From contig CAWELU010000008.1 of the NCBI GenBank assembly GCA_963809965.1, positions 186,001 through 250,000 of the forward strand: a DNA stretch of 64,000 nucleotides, written 5' to 3'. The translations under genes were made by a program, and so were the position numbers. Positions within the stretch are counted from its first letter, which is position 1. Every line of letters begins with the position of its first letter. Below, piece after piece: positions 17,685 to 27,803 of this stretch. This stretch comes from CAIWHR01 sp963809965. GTDB taxonomy: Bacteria; Pseudomonadota; Gammaproteobacteria; Burkholderiales; Casimicrobiaceae. A model generated the notes under the pieces. That model worked only from the letters and a program-made list of their open reading frames with translations, had not been told where the DNA came from and did no database searches.

Positions 17685-17700
17685 TGGCATCCATATTGCG
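17685..17700 (+). promoter_or_regulatory. Sigma-54 (-24/-12) promoter of the injection-system operon
   Basis: TGGCATCCATATTGCG has the invariant GG and GC exactly 12 bases apart, with TGGCA and TTGC elements intact. Transcription would start near 17711, leaving a leader of about 43 bases before the sheath ATG at 17754, which has its own GAGGAGG ribosome binding site. Confidence 0.78.
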
Positions 17701-17753
17701 TACACGCTCGACTCCCAGGTATGCCACGAGATCGGTACTGAGGAGGCCGCGCC

Positions 17754-19379
<1,626 letters not shown>

Positions 19380-19390
19380 GGGAGACTCTC

Positions 19391-19918
19391 ATGGCTCAGT
19401 TCAGTGTCAATCCGCAGCGGTTCGATCCATACAAGAACTTCAAGTTCCGCGTGAAATGGGACGGGCGCTATGTCGCGGGTGTGAGCAAGGTCGGCGGACT
19501 CAAGCGCACAACCGAGGTGGTGAAGCATCGCGATGGCGGCGATCCCAGCAGCTCGCGCAAATCGCCCGGTCGCACCGAATACGAGGCGCTCACCCTCGAG
19601 CGTGGCGTCACTCACGATACCGAGTTCGAGAAGTGGGCAAACAAGGTATGGCACTTCCAGGCGGGGCTGGGTGCCGAGACCTCGCTCAAGGATTTCCGCA
19701 AGGACATCATCATCGAGGTCTACAACGAGGCGGGGCAGCTTGCGCTCGCATACAAAGTGTTCCGCTGCTGGGTTTCCGAGTATCAGGCCTTGCCCGATCT
19801 CGACGCCAACGCCAATGCCGTGGCAATTCAGCACATCAAGCTCGAGAACGAAGGATGGGAGCGCGATGTCGAGGTCTCCGAGCCGACCGAGCCGAGCTTC
19901 ACCGTTCCGGCCGCTTGA
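19391..19918 (+). CDS. eCIS inner tube protein (gp19-like, 175 aa)
   Basis: This subunit forms the stacked hexameric rings of the inner tube. MAQFSVNPQRFDPYKNFKFR, VKWDGRYVAGVSKVGGLKRT, KSPGRTEYEALTLERGVTHD, FEKWANKVWHFQ and LAYKVFRCWVSEYQALPDLD match the T4 gp19/Afp1 tube family (phage_T4_gp19), including the conserved LERG turn. The start follows GGGAGA, 11 bases after the sheath stop. There is one tube gene, where Afp has two. The gene is followed by 109 bases with a small CCGG-CCGG hairpin, the largest gap in the first part of the operon; this may lower expression of later genes relative to sheath and tube. Confidence 0.95.
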   Translation: MAQFSVNPQRFDPYKNFKFRVKWDGRYVAGVSKVGGLKRTTEVVKHRDGGDPSSSRKSPGRTEYEALTLERGVTHDTEFEKWANKVWHFQAGLGAETSLKDFRKDIIIEVYNEAGQLALAYKVFRCWVSEYQALPDLDANANAVAIQHIKLENEGWERDVEVSEPTEPSFTVPAA

Positions 19919-20027
19919 CGCAAGTGACTCCGCAGCGCTGCCGTGCGTCGTTCCCGTGCTTGCTCACCTACCGGCAGGCCGGCAGCTGTGATGGTGCACG
20001 TCCGGCACTCTAGCGACAGACAGATTC

Positions 20028-20759
20028 ATGCATGCGCTCACGCCCCAGCAGATCCTGACGGTCTGGGAGGCAGGGCTCGGACAGCATCCCGTCGAGCGCG
20101 CCTTGACCATCCTGCTGCATGCGTCCGATGGCGAATCCGGCAGGGCACTCGCAGAGCTGAGCCTCGGTGAGCGCGATCGTCGCCTGCTCCACGTGCGCGA
20201 ACAAACTTTCGGTCGCGCACTGGACGCCTACGCCGAATGCGCAGCTTGCGCCGAACGCCTCGAGTTCAGCCTGACAACCGATTCGATCCGCTGCCATGTC
20301 GACAAGCCGGCAAGCAATGGGCGTTTGCGCGTCGACGAAGTGGAGCTGGGCCTTCGCCCCCCCGACAGCAATGATCTTATCGCGCTGCAATCGTGCTTCG
20401 ACGCGGAGAGTGCCCGCGTACGGTTGATGGAGCGCTGCATCGTCGAGCCTATGCAGGATGGCAAGGCAATCGCTGCCGGTGCCCTTCCCGCTAATGTGGT
20501 GACGTTCGCGGCCGCGCGCATGACTGAGCTTGATCCGCAGGCGGAGGTGCTGATCGACTTGTGCTGCCCTGCCTGCAAGGCGAGTCAGCAGATCCTGTTC
20601 GATGTCCCTGCATTCTTCTGGTCGGAAATAGCTGCCTACGCGAAACGACTCCTGCGTGAGATCCATCTACTCGCACGCACCTATTGCTGGCGGGAGTCCG
20701 ACATCCTCGCCATGAGCGCCTGGCGCCGCCAATGCTATCTGGCGATGGTGCAAGAATGA
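20028..20759 (+). CDS. eCIS-associated protein, T4 gp28-like baseplate candidate (243 aa)
   Basis: The N-terminal ALTPQQILTVWEAGLGQHPV and the C-terminal segment ESDILAMSAWRRQCYLAMVQ resemble the T4-baseplate (gp28-like) proteins commonly found between the tube and terminator genes of eCIS and related tail clusters. Two CxxC pairs (CAACAERLEF near residue 70 and CCPACKASQQ near 185) suggest a structural zinc site. There is no signal peptide or membrane segment. It overlaps the next gene by four bases (ATGA). Its role in baseplate assembly is inferred from context; family membership is moderately sure. Confidence 0.7.
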   Translation: MHALTPQQILTVWEAGLGQHPVERALTILLHASDGESGRALAELSLGERDRRLLHVREQTFGRALDAYAECAACAERLEFSLTTDSIRCHVDKPASNGRLRVDEVELGLRPPDSNDLIALQSCFDAESARVRLMERCIVEPMQDGKAIAAGALPANVVTFAAARMTELDPQAEVLIDLCCPACKASQQILFDVPAFFWSEIAAYAKRLLREIHLLARTYCWRESDILAMSAWRRQCYLAMVQE

Positions 20760-21628
20760 GCGATTTTTTTCTGAGGCTCGCTGCACGCAGTCTGGATTCC
20801 AGGCCGGTCGCGCTGCCCCGTCTCGCATCACGCTACGCAACACCGGGCTGGGAACGATCGCCAGAGGTGGACACCCAGTTCGCCGCAGGGGCCGCATCGG
20901 AACGGCCACCACCGGCACCTGCGGCTGGTGCCGCGCGATCGCATGAGGACGGCGAGGTGGCGGACGCTTCGCCGCCGCCGACGGGTATGCGTCATGACGG
21001 ACCTGCGACCTCCTCGCCGAGTGCTTCGCACGTCTTCGCCGTCGATGCCGAGAACACGGCGCGAAGAACCGGTCCTCACACGCCGGCATCGGTCGAGGCG
21101 TCATCCGGTTCACACGCCGGGGTGGACACTATTGAAAGCGGGCGCGAGGCTCCGGCCATTGACCCCGAGCGATCCCGGCAGTTCCCCCGTGCACCGCTTA
21201 CCGCCATCCCCGCCGCAGATCAAATTGACCGATCCCCCGAGGCGTATGGACCGGTTGCATCAACCAGGGAAGCCGGCACGGCGACCACTGCGCCGGCGCA
21301 TGCGTCTCGGCCCCGGGACGATGCAAAGAACGCGCCGAGCGACATTGCGCGCGTGACGCCGCCGAACAGCGATGAGGCACCGGCCGGGCTGGTCCGCGTT
21401 GCACCCGGTGTCGGTGAGCGCGCCCGGTCGCGACCCACGGTCCCCGATCTGGTGAGGACGACGCCCGATACGCCTCCCGCGCCGGAGATACACGTGTCGA
21501 TCGGCCGCATCGAAGTGCGTGCAGTGCCGCCGCCAGTTGCACCGCCACCCCGTCCGCGCGCCGCGGCCATCGGTCCGGCGTTGTCATTGGAGGCTTACCT
21601 GAAAGAGCGGCTAGAGGGCTCACGGTGA
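20756..21628 (+). CDS. eCIS-associated Pro/Ala-rich, probably disordered protein (290 aa)
   Basis: The start ATG overlaps the previous stop. Residues 1-30 (MSDFFLRLAARSLDSRPVAL and RLASRYATPGWE) form a short ordered N-terminus with an amphipathic helix. Residues 35-255 are low complexity, rich in Pro, Ala, Ser, Thr and Arg. The C-terminus returns to order with ISGxxEVRAVPPP-type sequence and a final helix LSLEAYLKERLEGS. Proteins of this layout sit at this place in many eCIS clusters without assigned function. It could be a flexible adaptor, or less likely a very short tape measure. It overlaps the next GTG by four bases. Confidence 0.75.
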   Translation: MSDFFLRLAARSLDSRPVALPRLASRYATPGWERSPEVDTQFAAGAASERPPPAPAAGAARSHEDGEVADASPPPTGMRHDGPATSSPSASHVFAVDAENTARRTGPHTPASVEASSGSHAGVDTIESGREAPAIDPERSRQFPRAPLTAIPAADQIDRSPEAYGPVASTREAGTATTAPAHASRPRDDAKNAPSDIARVTPPNSDEAPAGLVRVAPGVGERARSRPTVPDLVRTTPDTPPAPEIHVSIGRIEVRAVPPPVAPPPRPRAAAIGPALSLEAYLKERLEGSR

Positions 21629-22908
21629 GCAATCATCTGGCCATTGCTACGGTCACCGCCGGGCTGCGGCAAACGCTCGGTCCAGCAGTCGGAAGCGCGG
21701 TGCCCGGAGCGACGGTGACGACGTTGCTTCCGGATGCACCGGCGCAGAGTCAACCCGAACCCCGCGTCAATCTGTTTCTGTACCAGGTCATCCCCAACTC
21801 CGCCTGGCGCAATGCCGACCTGCCCGCGCGCAACTCGCGCGGCACCCTGGTGCAGCGTACGAGTGCTGCGCTCGATCTTCACTACTTGTTCAGTTTCTAT
21901 GGGGACGAGGCTCAGCTCGAACCGCAACGTCTGCTCGGTGCGGTGGTACGCACGCTGCATTCCCAGCCGGTGCTGTCGCGTCCCATCATCCAGAGCACGA
22001 TAGCGAGCCCGACGTTTGCCTTCCTGGCGCAATCCGACCTGGGCAGTGCCAGCGAGTCGGTGCGGTTCATACCCACCGCCCTCGCGCTCGAGGAGCTGTC
22101 CAAGCTCTGGTCGGTTTTCCTGCAAACCCCCTATCGGCTCTCGATTGCTTATCAAGGCACCGTGGTCTGCATCGAACCCGATGACACTCCGGCGCCGGCT
22201 CTACCGGTGCGGGCGCGCAACCTCTACGCAGCACCGTTCCGGCAACCTGCGATCGAGCAGGTGTTGTCGCAAGCCGCCGCCGATCAACCTGTGCAGGATC
22301 AGCCGATTCTGCCCGGCTTCACACTGGTACTCCAGGGACAGAGACTAAGCAGCGGCATCGCACAAGTGCAGATCGCGGACGTCACCGTGACACCTGCGCC
22401 AGGGCAGGTCCAGGACAGCGAGATTCGAGTACCGCTGCCGGCAGGCCTGCACGCGGGCGTGCACGGGGTGCAGGTCGTGCAGCAGCAGCTGATGGGCACA
22501 CCGCCGACACCACATCGAGGCGTCGAATCGAATGTGGCTGCATTCGTGTTGCACCCGACCGTCACAGCGACCGCCACACACGTATCCAGCCGCAACGTGG
22601 ACGGAGTCAATGTTTCCACCTGCGACCTCACGGCCGCCTTCACACCGCCCGTCGGCAGCCTGCAACGCGTGGTCGTGCTGCTGAGCGAGTTCAATGCGCC
22701 GGCCGATCGCGCGGCCCGCGCCTACGGCTTTCGGGCCCCCGCGCACGATCTGGCTCCCGATCCGCCCGAATCCAGCACCATCGTAGTCCGTGCCGCCGAT
22801 GTGGTGCCGGGCGACTACTTGCTGCGTGTGCAGGTCGACGGCGCGGAGAGTCCACTTGCAGTCGACGCCAACGGCCTGTACGTCGCGCCGCGGGTCACGA
22901 TCACATGA
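21625..22908 (+). CDS. eCIS tail terminator, Pvc16/Afp16-like (DUF4255 domain, 427 aa)
   Basis: Residues 1-185 match the Pvc16 N-terminal (DUF4255) domain: IATVTAGLRQTL, EPRVNLFLYQVIPNSAWRNA, LDLHYLFSFYGDEAQLEPQR, LLGAVVRTLHSQPVLSRPII and LSKLWSVFLQTPYRLSIAYQ. In Afp this protein caps the tube and sets particle length. The remaining 240 residues hold two Ig-like or IPT-like beta-domains, for example LPGFTLVLQGQRLSSGIAQV, which lengthen it relative to Afp16. It starts with a GTG that overlaps the previous stop, and its own stop overlaps the ATPase start. Confidence 0.9.
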   Translation: MSNHLAIATVTAGLRQTLGPAVGSAVPGATVTTLLPDAPAQSQPEPRVNLFLYQVIPNSAWRNADLPARNSRGTLVQRTSAALDLHYLFSFYGDEAQLEPQRLLGAVVRTLHSQPVLSRPIIQSTIASPTFAFLAQSDLGSASESVRFIPTALALEELSKLWSVFLQTPYRLSIAYQGTVVCIEPDDTPAPALPVRARNLYAAPFRQPAIEQVLSQAAADQPVQDQPILPGFTLVLQGQRLSSGIAQVQIADVTVTPAPGQVQDSEIRVPLPAGLHAGVHGVQVVQQQLMGTPPTPHRGVESNVAAFVLHPTVTATATHVSSRNVDGVNVSTCDLTAAFTPPVGSLQRVVVLLSEFNAPADRAARAYGFRAPAHDLAPDPPESSTIVVRAADVVPGDYLLRVQVDGAESPLAVDANGLYVAPRVTIT

Positions 22909-24935
22909 ACGACGTCAGCGCAGCCTGGTTCGAAAGCAATCAGCGGCAACTCGTAGCGTCACTGGCACGTGTGCGGCAGGCATTGGAGCGATACATCACG
23001 CAGCGCACGGATGGTCTCGAACCGTCCGTTCCGGACACCGGCTCGGCATACGATCCGGCGGCCGAGCAACACGAGCCGACATCCGCGTTGTCGCGACTGC
23101 GCGAAACATTTCACCTTTCGCCGTTCGAGCGCGATGTCCTGGTGTTGTGCGCCGGCGTGGATCTCGACGCACGCTTCGGCAGTCTGTGCGCGAGCGCACA
23201 GGGTGATCCCGCACGTCGCTATCCGACCTTCAGCCTGGCCCTCGCCGCGCTGGAAGGCGCTCACTGGAGCGCGCTGACGCCCGCAGCACCGCTGCGCCGC
23301 TGGCGGCTGATCCAGGTAGCGGGCGACCAGCCGTTGACGCAAATCCCACTGCGGATCGACGAACGCATTCTGCACTATCTCGCGGGCGTGCAGCACCTGG
23401 ACGAGCGCCTGTCGGGCCTGGTGGAACCGGTGCTTGCGACCGAAGGCGAATTGGTGCCTTCGCATCAGACGATTGCCGAGGAGATCGCGGCGGCATGGTC
23501 ATATCCCTCACCCGGTACGGCACCGCCCATCGTCCAGCTGCATGGACAGGATTCCGTCGGCAAGCGGACGATCGCCGCGCACGCCTGCGGCGCGTTGGGC
23601 TGGAATCTCAACAGCCTCCAGGCTGCCGCCGTTCCGCTAGCGCACGCCGAGCTCGACGCGCTGGTGCGCCTGCTGGTGCGCGAAGCCGCGTTGACCGGGG
23701 GTGCCCTCCTGCTCGACTGCGATGGGGCCGATGCGAGCGACGCGACGCGCGCTGCCTCGCTGTCCTGGCTGGTCGAGCGGCTCGGCGTGCCACTGGTGAT
23801 CACCACCCGACACCCGGTGCGCGACCTTCACCGCACCACGATCTTGCTGGAAGTCGACAAACCCGCCGCGGCCGAACAGCGTCATCTGTGGCGGCAACTG
23901 CTGGAGCAGGGACAGGCTCGGCCAGGAGCGGATCTCGACGCGCTGGAATCGCAATTCAATTTGAGCATGCCCGCCATTCGCGCCGCGTACGCGGAGGCGA
24001 CCAGCCGCCACCAGGCGCTGCAGCGCAGATCGCCGTCAACCGATCCGCAGAAGCCGCAAACCAGTGGTGGCCCAGGGTTGGAGGCGTTGCTGTGGGACGC
24101 TTGCCGCAAGCAGGCCCGGCCGCGTCTGGATGACCTTGCGCAGCGCATCGACTCGACGGTCGGTTGGAGCGATCTGATACTGCCCGATGCGCAGCTCGCC
24201 GTACTGCACGAGATCGCGATTCACGTCCGCCGTCGGGCGAAGGTCTACGAGAGCTGGGGGTTCTCTTCGCGGGGCGCGCGCGGCCTGGGCATCAGTGCAC
24301 TGTTCGGCGGCCCCAGCGGAACTGGCAAGACCTTGGCTGCCGAAGTGCTGGCCCACGAACTGCAGCTCGACCTGTACCGCATCGACTTGAGCCAGGTGGT
24401 GAGCAAGTACATCGGCGAGACCGAAAAGAATCTGAGCCGGGTGTTCGACGCGGCGGAGGAAGGCGGCGCCGTGCTGCTGTTCGACGAAGCCGACGCGCTG
24501 TTCGGCAAGCGTACCGAGGTCAAGGACAGTCACGATCGCTACGCAAACATCGAAGTGAGCTATCTGCTTCAACGCATGGAGGCGTACCGCGGACTCGCCA
24601 TTCTCACCACCAACATGAAGAGCGCGCTCGATGCGGCCTTCATGCGCCGTATCCGCTTCATGGTGCCGTTTCCTTTCCCCGATGCCGCGCACCGCGCGCG
24701 GATCTGGCGCGGAGCCTTTCCCGCCCAAACGCCGACCGAGGATCTCGATCCAACGCGGCTCGCGCGCCTGGCCGTGGCGGGCGGGAACATACGCAACATC
24801 GCCCTGAACGCCGCCTTTCTCGCAGCCGACGCTGCGGAGCCGGTGCGCATGACCCACCTGTTGAGGGCCGCACGCAGCGAGTACGCGAAGCTGGAAAAGC
24901 CCCTGAATGAGATGGAGACGCACGAATGGACATGA
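22905..24935 (+). CDS. eCIS AAA+ ATPase, Afp15/Pvc15-like (676 aa)
   Basis: This cytoplasmic ATPase is needed for particle assembly or cargo handling in Afp/PVC systems. The C-terminal AAA+ module has Walker A GPSGTGKT (residues 469-476), Walker B VLLFDEADALF, the sensor segment ILTTNMKSALDAAFMRRIRF and a small helical domain after GGNIRNIALNAAF. A second, degenerate nucleotide-binding region lies at residues about 205-320 (LHGQDSVGKRTIA and GGALLLDCDGAD), giving a two-lobed protein. The N-terminal 100 residues are helical. It overlaps the genes on both sides. The T6SS unfoldase ClpV is a different type (tandem full AAA modules), which argues against a T6SS. Confidence 0.93.
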   Translation: MNDVSAAWFESNQRQLVASLARVRQALERYITQRTDGLEPSVPDTGSAYDPAAEQHEPTSALSRLRETFHLSPFERDVLVLCAGVDLDARFGSLCASAQGDPARRYPTFSLALAALEGAHWSALTPAAPLRRWRLIQVAGDQPLTQIPLRIDERILHYLAGVQHLDERLSGLVEPVLATEGELVPSHQTIAEEIAAAWSYPSPGTAPPIVQLHGQDSVGKRTIAAHACGALGWNLNSLQAAAVPLAHAELDALVRLLVREAALTGGALLLDCDGADASDATRAASLSWLVERLGVPLVITTRHPVRDLHRTTILLEVDKPAAAEQRHLWRQLLEQGQARPGADLDALESQFNLSMPAIRAAYAEATSRHQALQRRSPSTDPQKPQTSGGPGLEALLWDACRKQARPRLDDLAQRIDSTVGWSDLILPDAQLAVLHEIAIHVRRRAKVYESWGFSSRGARGLGISALFGGPSGTGKTLAAEVLAHELQLDLYRIDLSQVVSKYIGETEKNLSRVFDAAEEGGAVLLFDEADALFGKRTEVKDSHDRYANIEVSYLLQRMEAYRGLAILTTNMKSALDAAFMRRIRFMVPFPFPDAAHRARIWRGAFPAQTPTEDLDPTRLARLAVAGGNIRNIALNAAFLAADAAEPVRMTHLLRAARSEYAKLEKPLNEMETHEWT

Positions 24936-25189
24936 AGCCTCCCCGGATCCGGTTGCACATCGGTGAGCTGATCATGAATGGAATGGCAGTCAGCGATCGC
25001 GATGCGCTGGGGGACGCGATTCGAAGCGAGCTGACTCGCTTGCTGACTGCGCATGCTTTGCCTTCTGCGCTTGCCCGCACTCGGCACATCCCGTCGCTGA
25101 ACGCCGGCGCGGTGCAGGTCGCATCGCCTCATGCCCATGCGCTGGGTACGCAAGTGGCACAGGCGGTACACGGCAGCCTTCGCAAGTAG
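24926..25189 (+). CDS. Small conserved eCIS-associated protein (87 aa)
   Basis: The ATG lies inside the end of the ATPase gene (10-base overlap). The sequence RIRLHIGELIMNGMAVSDRD, ALGDAIRSELTRLLTAHALP and THALGTQ-like tail recalls short proteins that follow the ATPase gene in eCIS and related tail clusters. It is predicted as one beta-strand pair and two helices, with no cysteine, signal or membrane segment. The IRLHIGEL motif is the only distinctive element. Function is unknown; a small assembly chaperone is a guess from position. Confidence 0.7.
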   Translation: MDMKPPRIRLHIGELIMNGMAVSDRDALGDAIRSELTRLLTAHALPSALARTRHIPSLNAGAVQVASPHAHALGTQVAQAVHGSLRK

Positions 25190-25203
25190 ACGATGGATCC
25201 GGC

Positions 25204-25872
25204 ATGAGCACCTTCCCGAACTCTCCGCGCGTGCTCAAGGGCGCCATCATCGGCGTCGACCTGTTCAACCCCATCGCCAGCGTGGTGGTATTCCAGTACA
25301 ACCCGGACACGCTCACTCGCACACTGCAAGCACAGACCGCGGGTGCAGAAGGTTCAGACCGGTCCGAGGCGTTGCGCCTGCGCGGCGCGCCGATCGAGGA
25401 AATCAGGCTGGATGTCGAGATCGACGCCACCGATCAACTCGAGAAGGTCGATCCTCTGGCCACGTCGCTCGGTGTCTACCCGCAACTCTCCGCGCTCGAG
25501 ATGCTGCTCTATCCCAAGAGCGCCCTGGTGATCGCCAACACGATCCTGCTTGCGGTCGGCACCATCGAAATCATCCCGCCGGCCGCGCCGCTGACCTTGT
25601 TCGTGTGGGGACCGAAGCGGGTGCTGCCAGTACGCCTCACCCAGTTCACCATCACCGAGGAAGCCCACGACGTGAACCTCAATCCCACCCGCGCGAAGGT
25701 GGGGCTGGGCATGCGCGTGCTGAGCTACAACGACCTGTCGATCACCAACCCGGGCTATGCCTTGTTCCTGGCCCATCAAGTGGTCAAGGAAACGATGGCG
25801 ACGCTGAATAGCGCGACCAGCCTGCCACAGCTGGCTGGCACGGTGTCGCTCACTGCCGGAATTGGAGGGTGA
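25204..25872 (+). CDS. eCIS tube-initiator/baseplate protein, Afp7-like (CIS tube domain, 222 aa)
   Basis: The protein LKGAIIGVDLFNPIASVVVF, QYNPDTLTRTLQAQTAGAEG and LDVEIDATDQLEKVDPLATS matches the contractile-injection-system tube N-terminal domain, as in Afp7/Pvc7. The second half reads LFVWGPKRVLPVRLTQFTIT, EEAHDVNLNPTRAKVGLGMR and SYNDLSITNPGYALF. In solved eCIS structures this protein links the tube to the spike hub inside the baseplate. In Afp7 a LysM domain is fused C-terminally; here the LysM-like part is the separate next gene. The ATG lies 15 bases after the previous stop. Confidence 0.88.
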   Translation: MSTFPNSPRVLKGAIIGVDLFNPIASVVVFQYNPDTLTRTLQAQTAGAEGSDRSEALRLRGAPIEEIRLDVEIDATDQLEKVDPLATSLGVYPQLSALEMLLYPKSALVIANTILLAVGTIEIIPPAAPLTLFVWGPKRVLPVRLTQFTITEEAHDVNLNPTRAKVGLGMRVLSYNDLSITNPGYALFLAHQVVKETMATLNSATSLPQLAGTVSLTAGIGG

Positions 25873-25876
25873 GGCC

Positions 25877-26167
25877 GTGTTTCAACCGACCAGTCGCTAC
25901 TACAACATCGACACGGTGACCGTCACCACCGCCGACGGACGAGTCGTCGCATACAAGCGCCGCCGCTTTCTGCCGCAGATCGAAACGCTGCCGATCCTGG
26001 CAGAGGTGACGGTAACGCAGGGCGATCGGCTCGATCTGGTCACTGCGCGCACGCTGGGCGATGCCGAGCAATTCTGGCGCGTCTGCGATGCCAATCAATC
26101 GCTCGATCCGTTCGACCTCACGTCCGAGCTCGGCAGCACGCTGCGCATTCCCATTCCACAGCCCTGA
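25877..26167 (+). CDS. LysM-like tail protein (96 aa)
   Basis: The start is the GTG following GGAGGG, giving FQPTSRYYNIDTVTVTTADG. The C-terminal 45 residues (VTVTQGDRLDLVTARTLGDA, EQFWRVCDANQSLDPFDLTS, LGSTLRIPIPQ) form a LysM-like unit as in phage tail protein X and Afp7. It probably acts with the CIS-tube protein encoded just upstream as a two-gene version of Afp7, at the tube-hub junction. A TTG five codons earlier is a possible but weaker start. Confidence 0.8.
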   Translation: MFQPTSRYYNIDTVTVTTADGRVVAYKRRRFLPQIETLPILAEVTVTQGDRLDLVTARTLGDAEQFWRVCDANQSLDPFDLTSELGSTLRIPIPQP

Positions 26168-26169
26168 TC

Positions 26170-27309
26170 ATGGATCAGCTCGGCATCCAGCTCACCTTGC
26201 TCATCGGCCCCACCGTGGCGCTGCCGGCCCCGCCCACGATGATCGAGGCGCTGAGCAGTGTCGAGGTCAGCCACAGCGACGACCGGCAATCCGGCTTTCA
26301 GATCATGTTTAGCGTCGGTCGCTCGGGACCGCTCGATCTGCTCGACTACCCGCTCGTGGCCAACCCGCTTCTGAAGCCCTTCAACCGCATTGTGATCATC
26401 GTCACCTTCAATGCCATCCCGCGGGTGCTGATGGATGGCATCATCACCCACCAGCAAATGTCCGCGAGCGACAAGCCGGGAGCGTCGACCTTCACCATCA
26501 CGGGCGAAGACGTGAGCGTGATGATGGACCGGGAAGAAAAGTCGATGCAGCATCCGGCGCAAGACGAGACTTTGATCGCGCTGAAGCTGATCGCGAGCTA
26601 CGCGCAGTACGGTTTGATCCCGATGGTGATTCCCCCGCTGGTGATCGATCCGCCGATCCCGATCGAGCGCGTCCCGGTGCAGCAGGGGACCGACCTCCAA
26701 TACCTCAAACAGATGGCGGCGCGCTATGCCTACGTCTTCTACGTCAAGCCCGGCCCTGCCCCGCTGACAAATATCGGCTATTGGGGACCGCCCGAGCGTC
26801 TTGGCCTGCCCCAGCCCGCGCTCACGATCAATATGGGGCAGGCAACCAATGTCGAGTCGTTCAGCGTGAACAACAACGCGCTCGAGCCGACGCTGGTGAC
26901 GGGTCAGATTCAGGACCGGACTACGAATCAATCGGTGCCCGTGCAGACTTTCGCCAGCCTGCGTTCACCGCTGTCGGCAATGCCGGCGTGGCTCGTCAAT
27001 CAACCCAATTTGCGCCGTCGCCAATATCGTGAAAGCGGCCTCAACGCCATGCAGGCTCTCGCGCGCGCTCAAGGCGTTACCGACGCCTCTGCCGACTCGG
27101 TGGTCGCCGAAGGCGAGCTGGATGCGGTTCGCTACGGCACGCCGCTGCAGGCACGGGGGCTGGTAGGCGTACGCGGTGTCGGATACCTCCACGACGGTAT
27201 CTGGTACGTCAAGCGGGTGACGCACACGATCAAGAAAGAATCCTACAAGCAGAAGTTCACCCTGGCCCGTGACGGTCTGGGGTCGATCAGCCCCGCGGTC
27301 GTGCCATGA
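26170..27309 (+). CDS. eCIS baseplate hub protein, gp27/phage late control D-like (379 aa)
   Basis: This corresponds to the hub half of Afp8/Pvc8 (VgrG N-terminal part). Recognisable stretches are LSSVEVSHSDDRQSGFQIMF, PLLKPFNRIVIIVTFNAIPR with VLMDGIITHQQM, FTITGEDVSVMMDREEKSMQ, GTDLQYLKQMAARYAYVFYV and GVGYLHDGIWYVKRVTHTIK, the last typical of the late-control-D C-terminus. Trimers of this protein connect tube and spike. The spike part, fused in Afp8, is encoded separately by the next gene, whose ATG overlaps this stop by four bases. Confidence 0.88.
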   Translation: MDQLGIQLTLLIGPTVALPAPPTMIEALSSVEVSHSDDRQSGFQIMFSVGRSGPLDLLDYPLVANPLLKPFNRIVIIVTFNAIPRVLMDGIITHQQMSASDKPGASTFTITGEDVSVMMDREEKSMQHPAQDETLIALKLIASYAQYGLIPMVIPPLVIDPPIPIERVPVQQGTDLQYLKQMAARYAYVFYVKPGPAPLTNIGYWGPPERLGLPQPALTINMGQATNVESFSVNNNALEPTLVTGQIQDRTTNQSVPVQTFASLRSPLSAMPAWLVNQPNLRRRQYRESGLNAMQALARAQGVTDASADSVVAEGELDAVRYGTPLQARGLVGVRGVGYLHDGIWYVKRVTHTIKKESYKQKFTLARDGLGSISPAVVP

Positions 27310-27803
27310 CCCAGTTCTTCGGCAAATATCGAGGCCAAGTGGCCAATAACATCGATCCGTTGATGCTGGGGCGCATTCAAGTCAAGGTGCCGGCGGTGCT
27401 GGGCGACGGCAATTTGAGCTGGGCGATGCCGTGCTTGCCGTATGCGGGATCGGGTGTGGGCCTGTTCGTGGTCCCGCCGGTCGGCGCCAACGTATGGGTC
27501 GAGTTCGAAGCGGGCGACACCGACTACCCGATCTGGGCAGGTTGCTTCTGGAGCCTCGGCGAAGTGCCCGCGCAACCCGCAATCCCGCAGATGAAAGTAT
27601 TGAAGACGGACGGCATAAACCTGCAGATCAGCGATCTGCCTGGCGCCGGGGGCTTCACGCTCGAAGTCGGGCCGCCAGCCGTGGTCGTACCGCTGAAGAT
27701 CGTGCTCAATGCCAGCGGTATCGAGCTGTCGCATGGAGCGGCCAGCGTCAAGCTCACCACGGCGAGCGTTTCGGTCAACAACGGCGCGCTGGAGGTGATC
27801 TGA
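27306..27803 (+). CDS. eCIS spike protein, gp5/baseplate assembly V-like (165 aa)
   Basis: The N-terminal FFGKYRGQVANNIDPLMLGR, IQVKVPAVLGDGNLSWAMPC, PPVGANVWVEFEAGD and YPIWAGCFWS form the OB-fold of phage baseplate protein V/gp5/VgrG. The last 60 residues (KIVLNASGIELSHGAASVKL and ASVSVNNGALEVI) look like the start of the triple-stranded beta-helix spike. The protein lacks the lysozyme domain of T4 gp5, as expected for eCIS. Its stop shares a base with the next ATG. Confidence 0.9.
   Translation: MTQFFGKYRGQVANNIDPLMLGRIQVKVPAVLGDGNLSWAMPCLPYAGSGVGLFVVPPVGANVWVEFEAGDTDYPIWAGCFWSLGEVPAQPAIPQMKVLKTDGINLQISDLPGAGGFTLEVGPPAVVVPLKIVLNASGIELSHGAASVKLTTASVSVNNGALEVI

Noticed and set aside
17673..17688. 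Third -24/-12 candidate (TGGCACACGGCGTGGC)
   Set aside because: The -24 part is good but the position 12 bases on has GG instead of GC; the overlapping site at 17685 fits fully.
24036..24923. 295-codon minus-strand frame opposite the AAA+ domain
   Set aside because: It is the mirror of conserved AAA+ motifs on the plus strand; no independent evidence.
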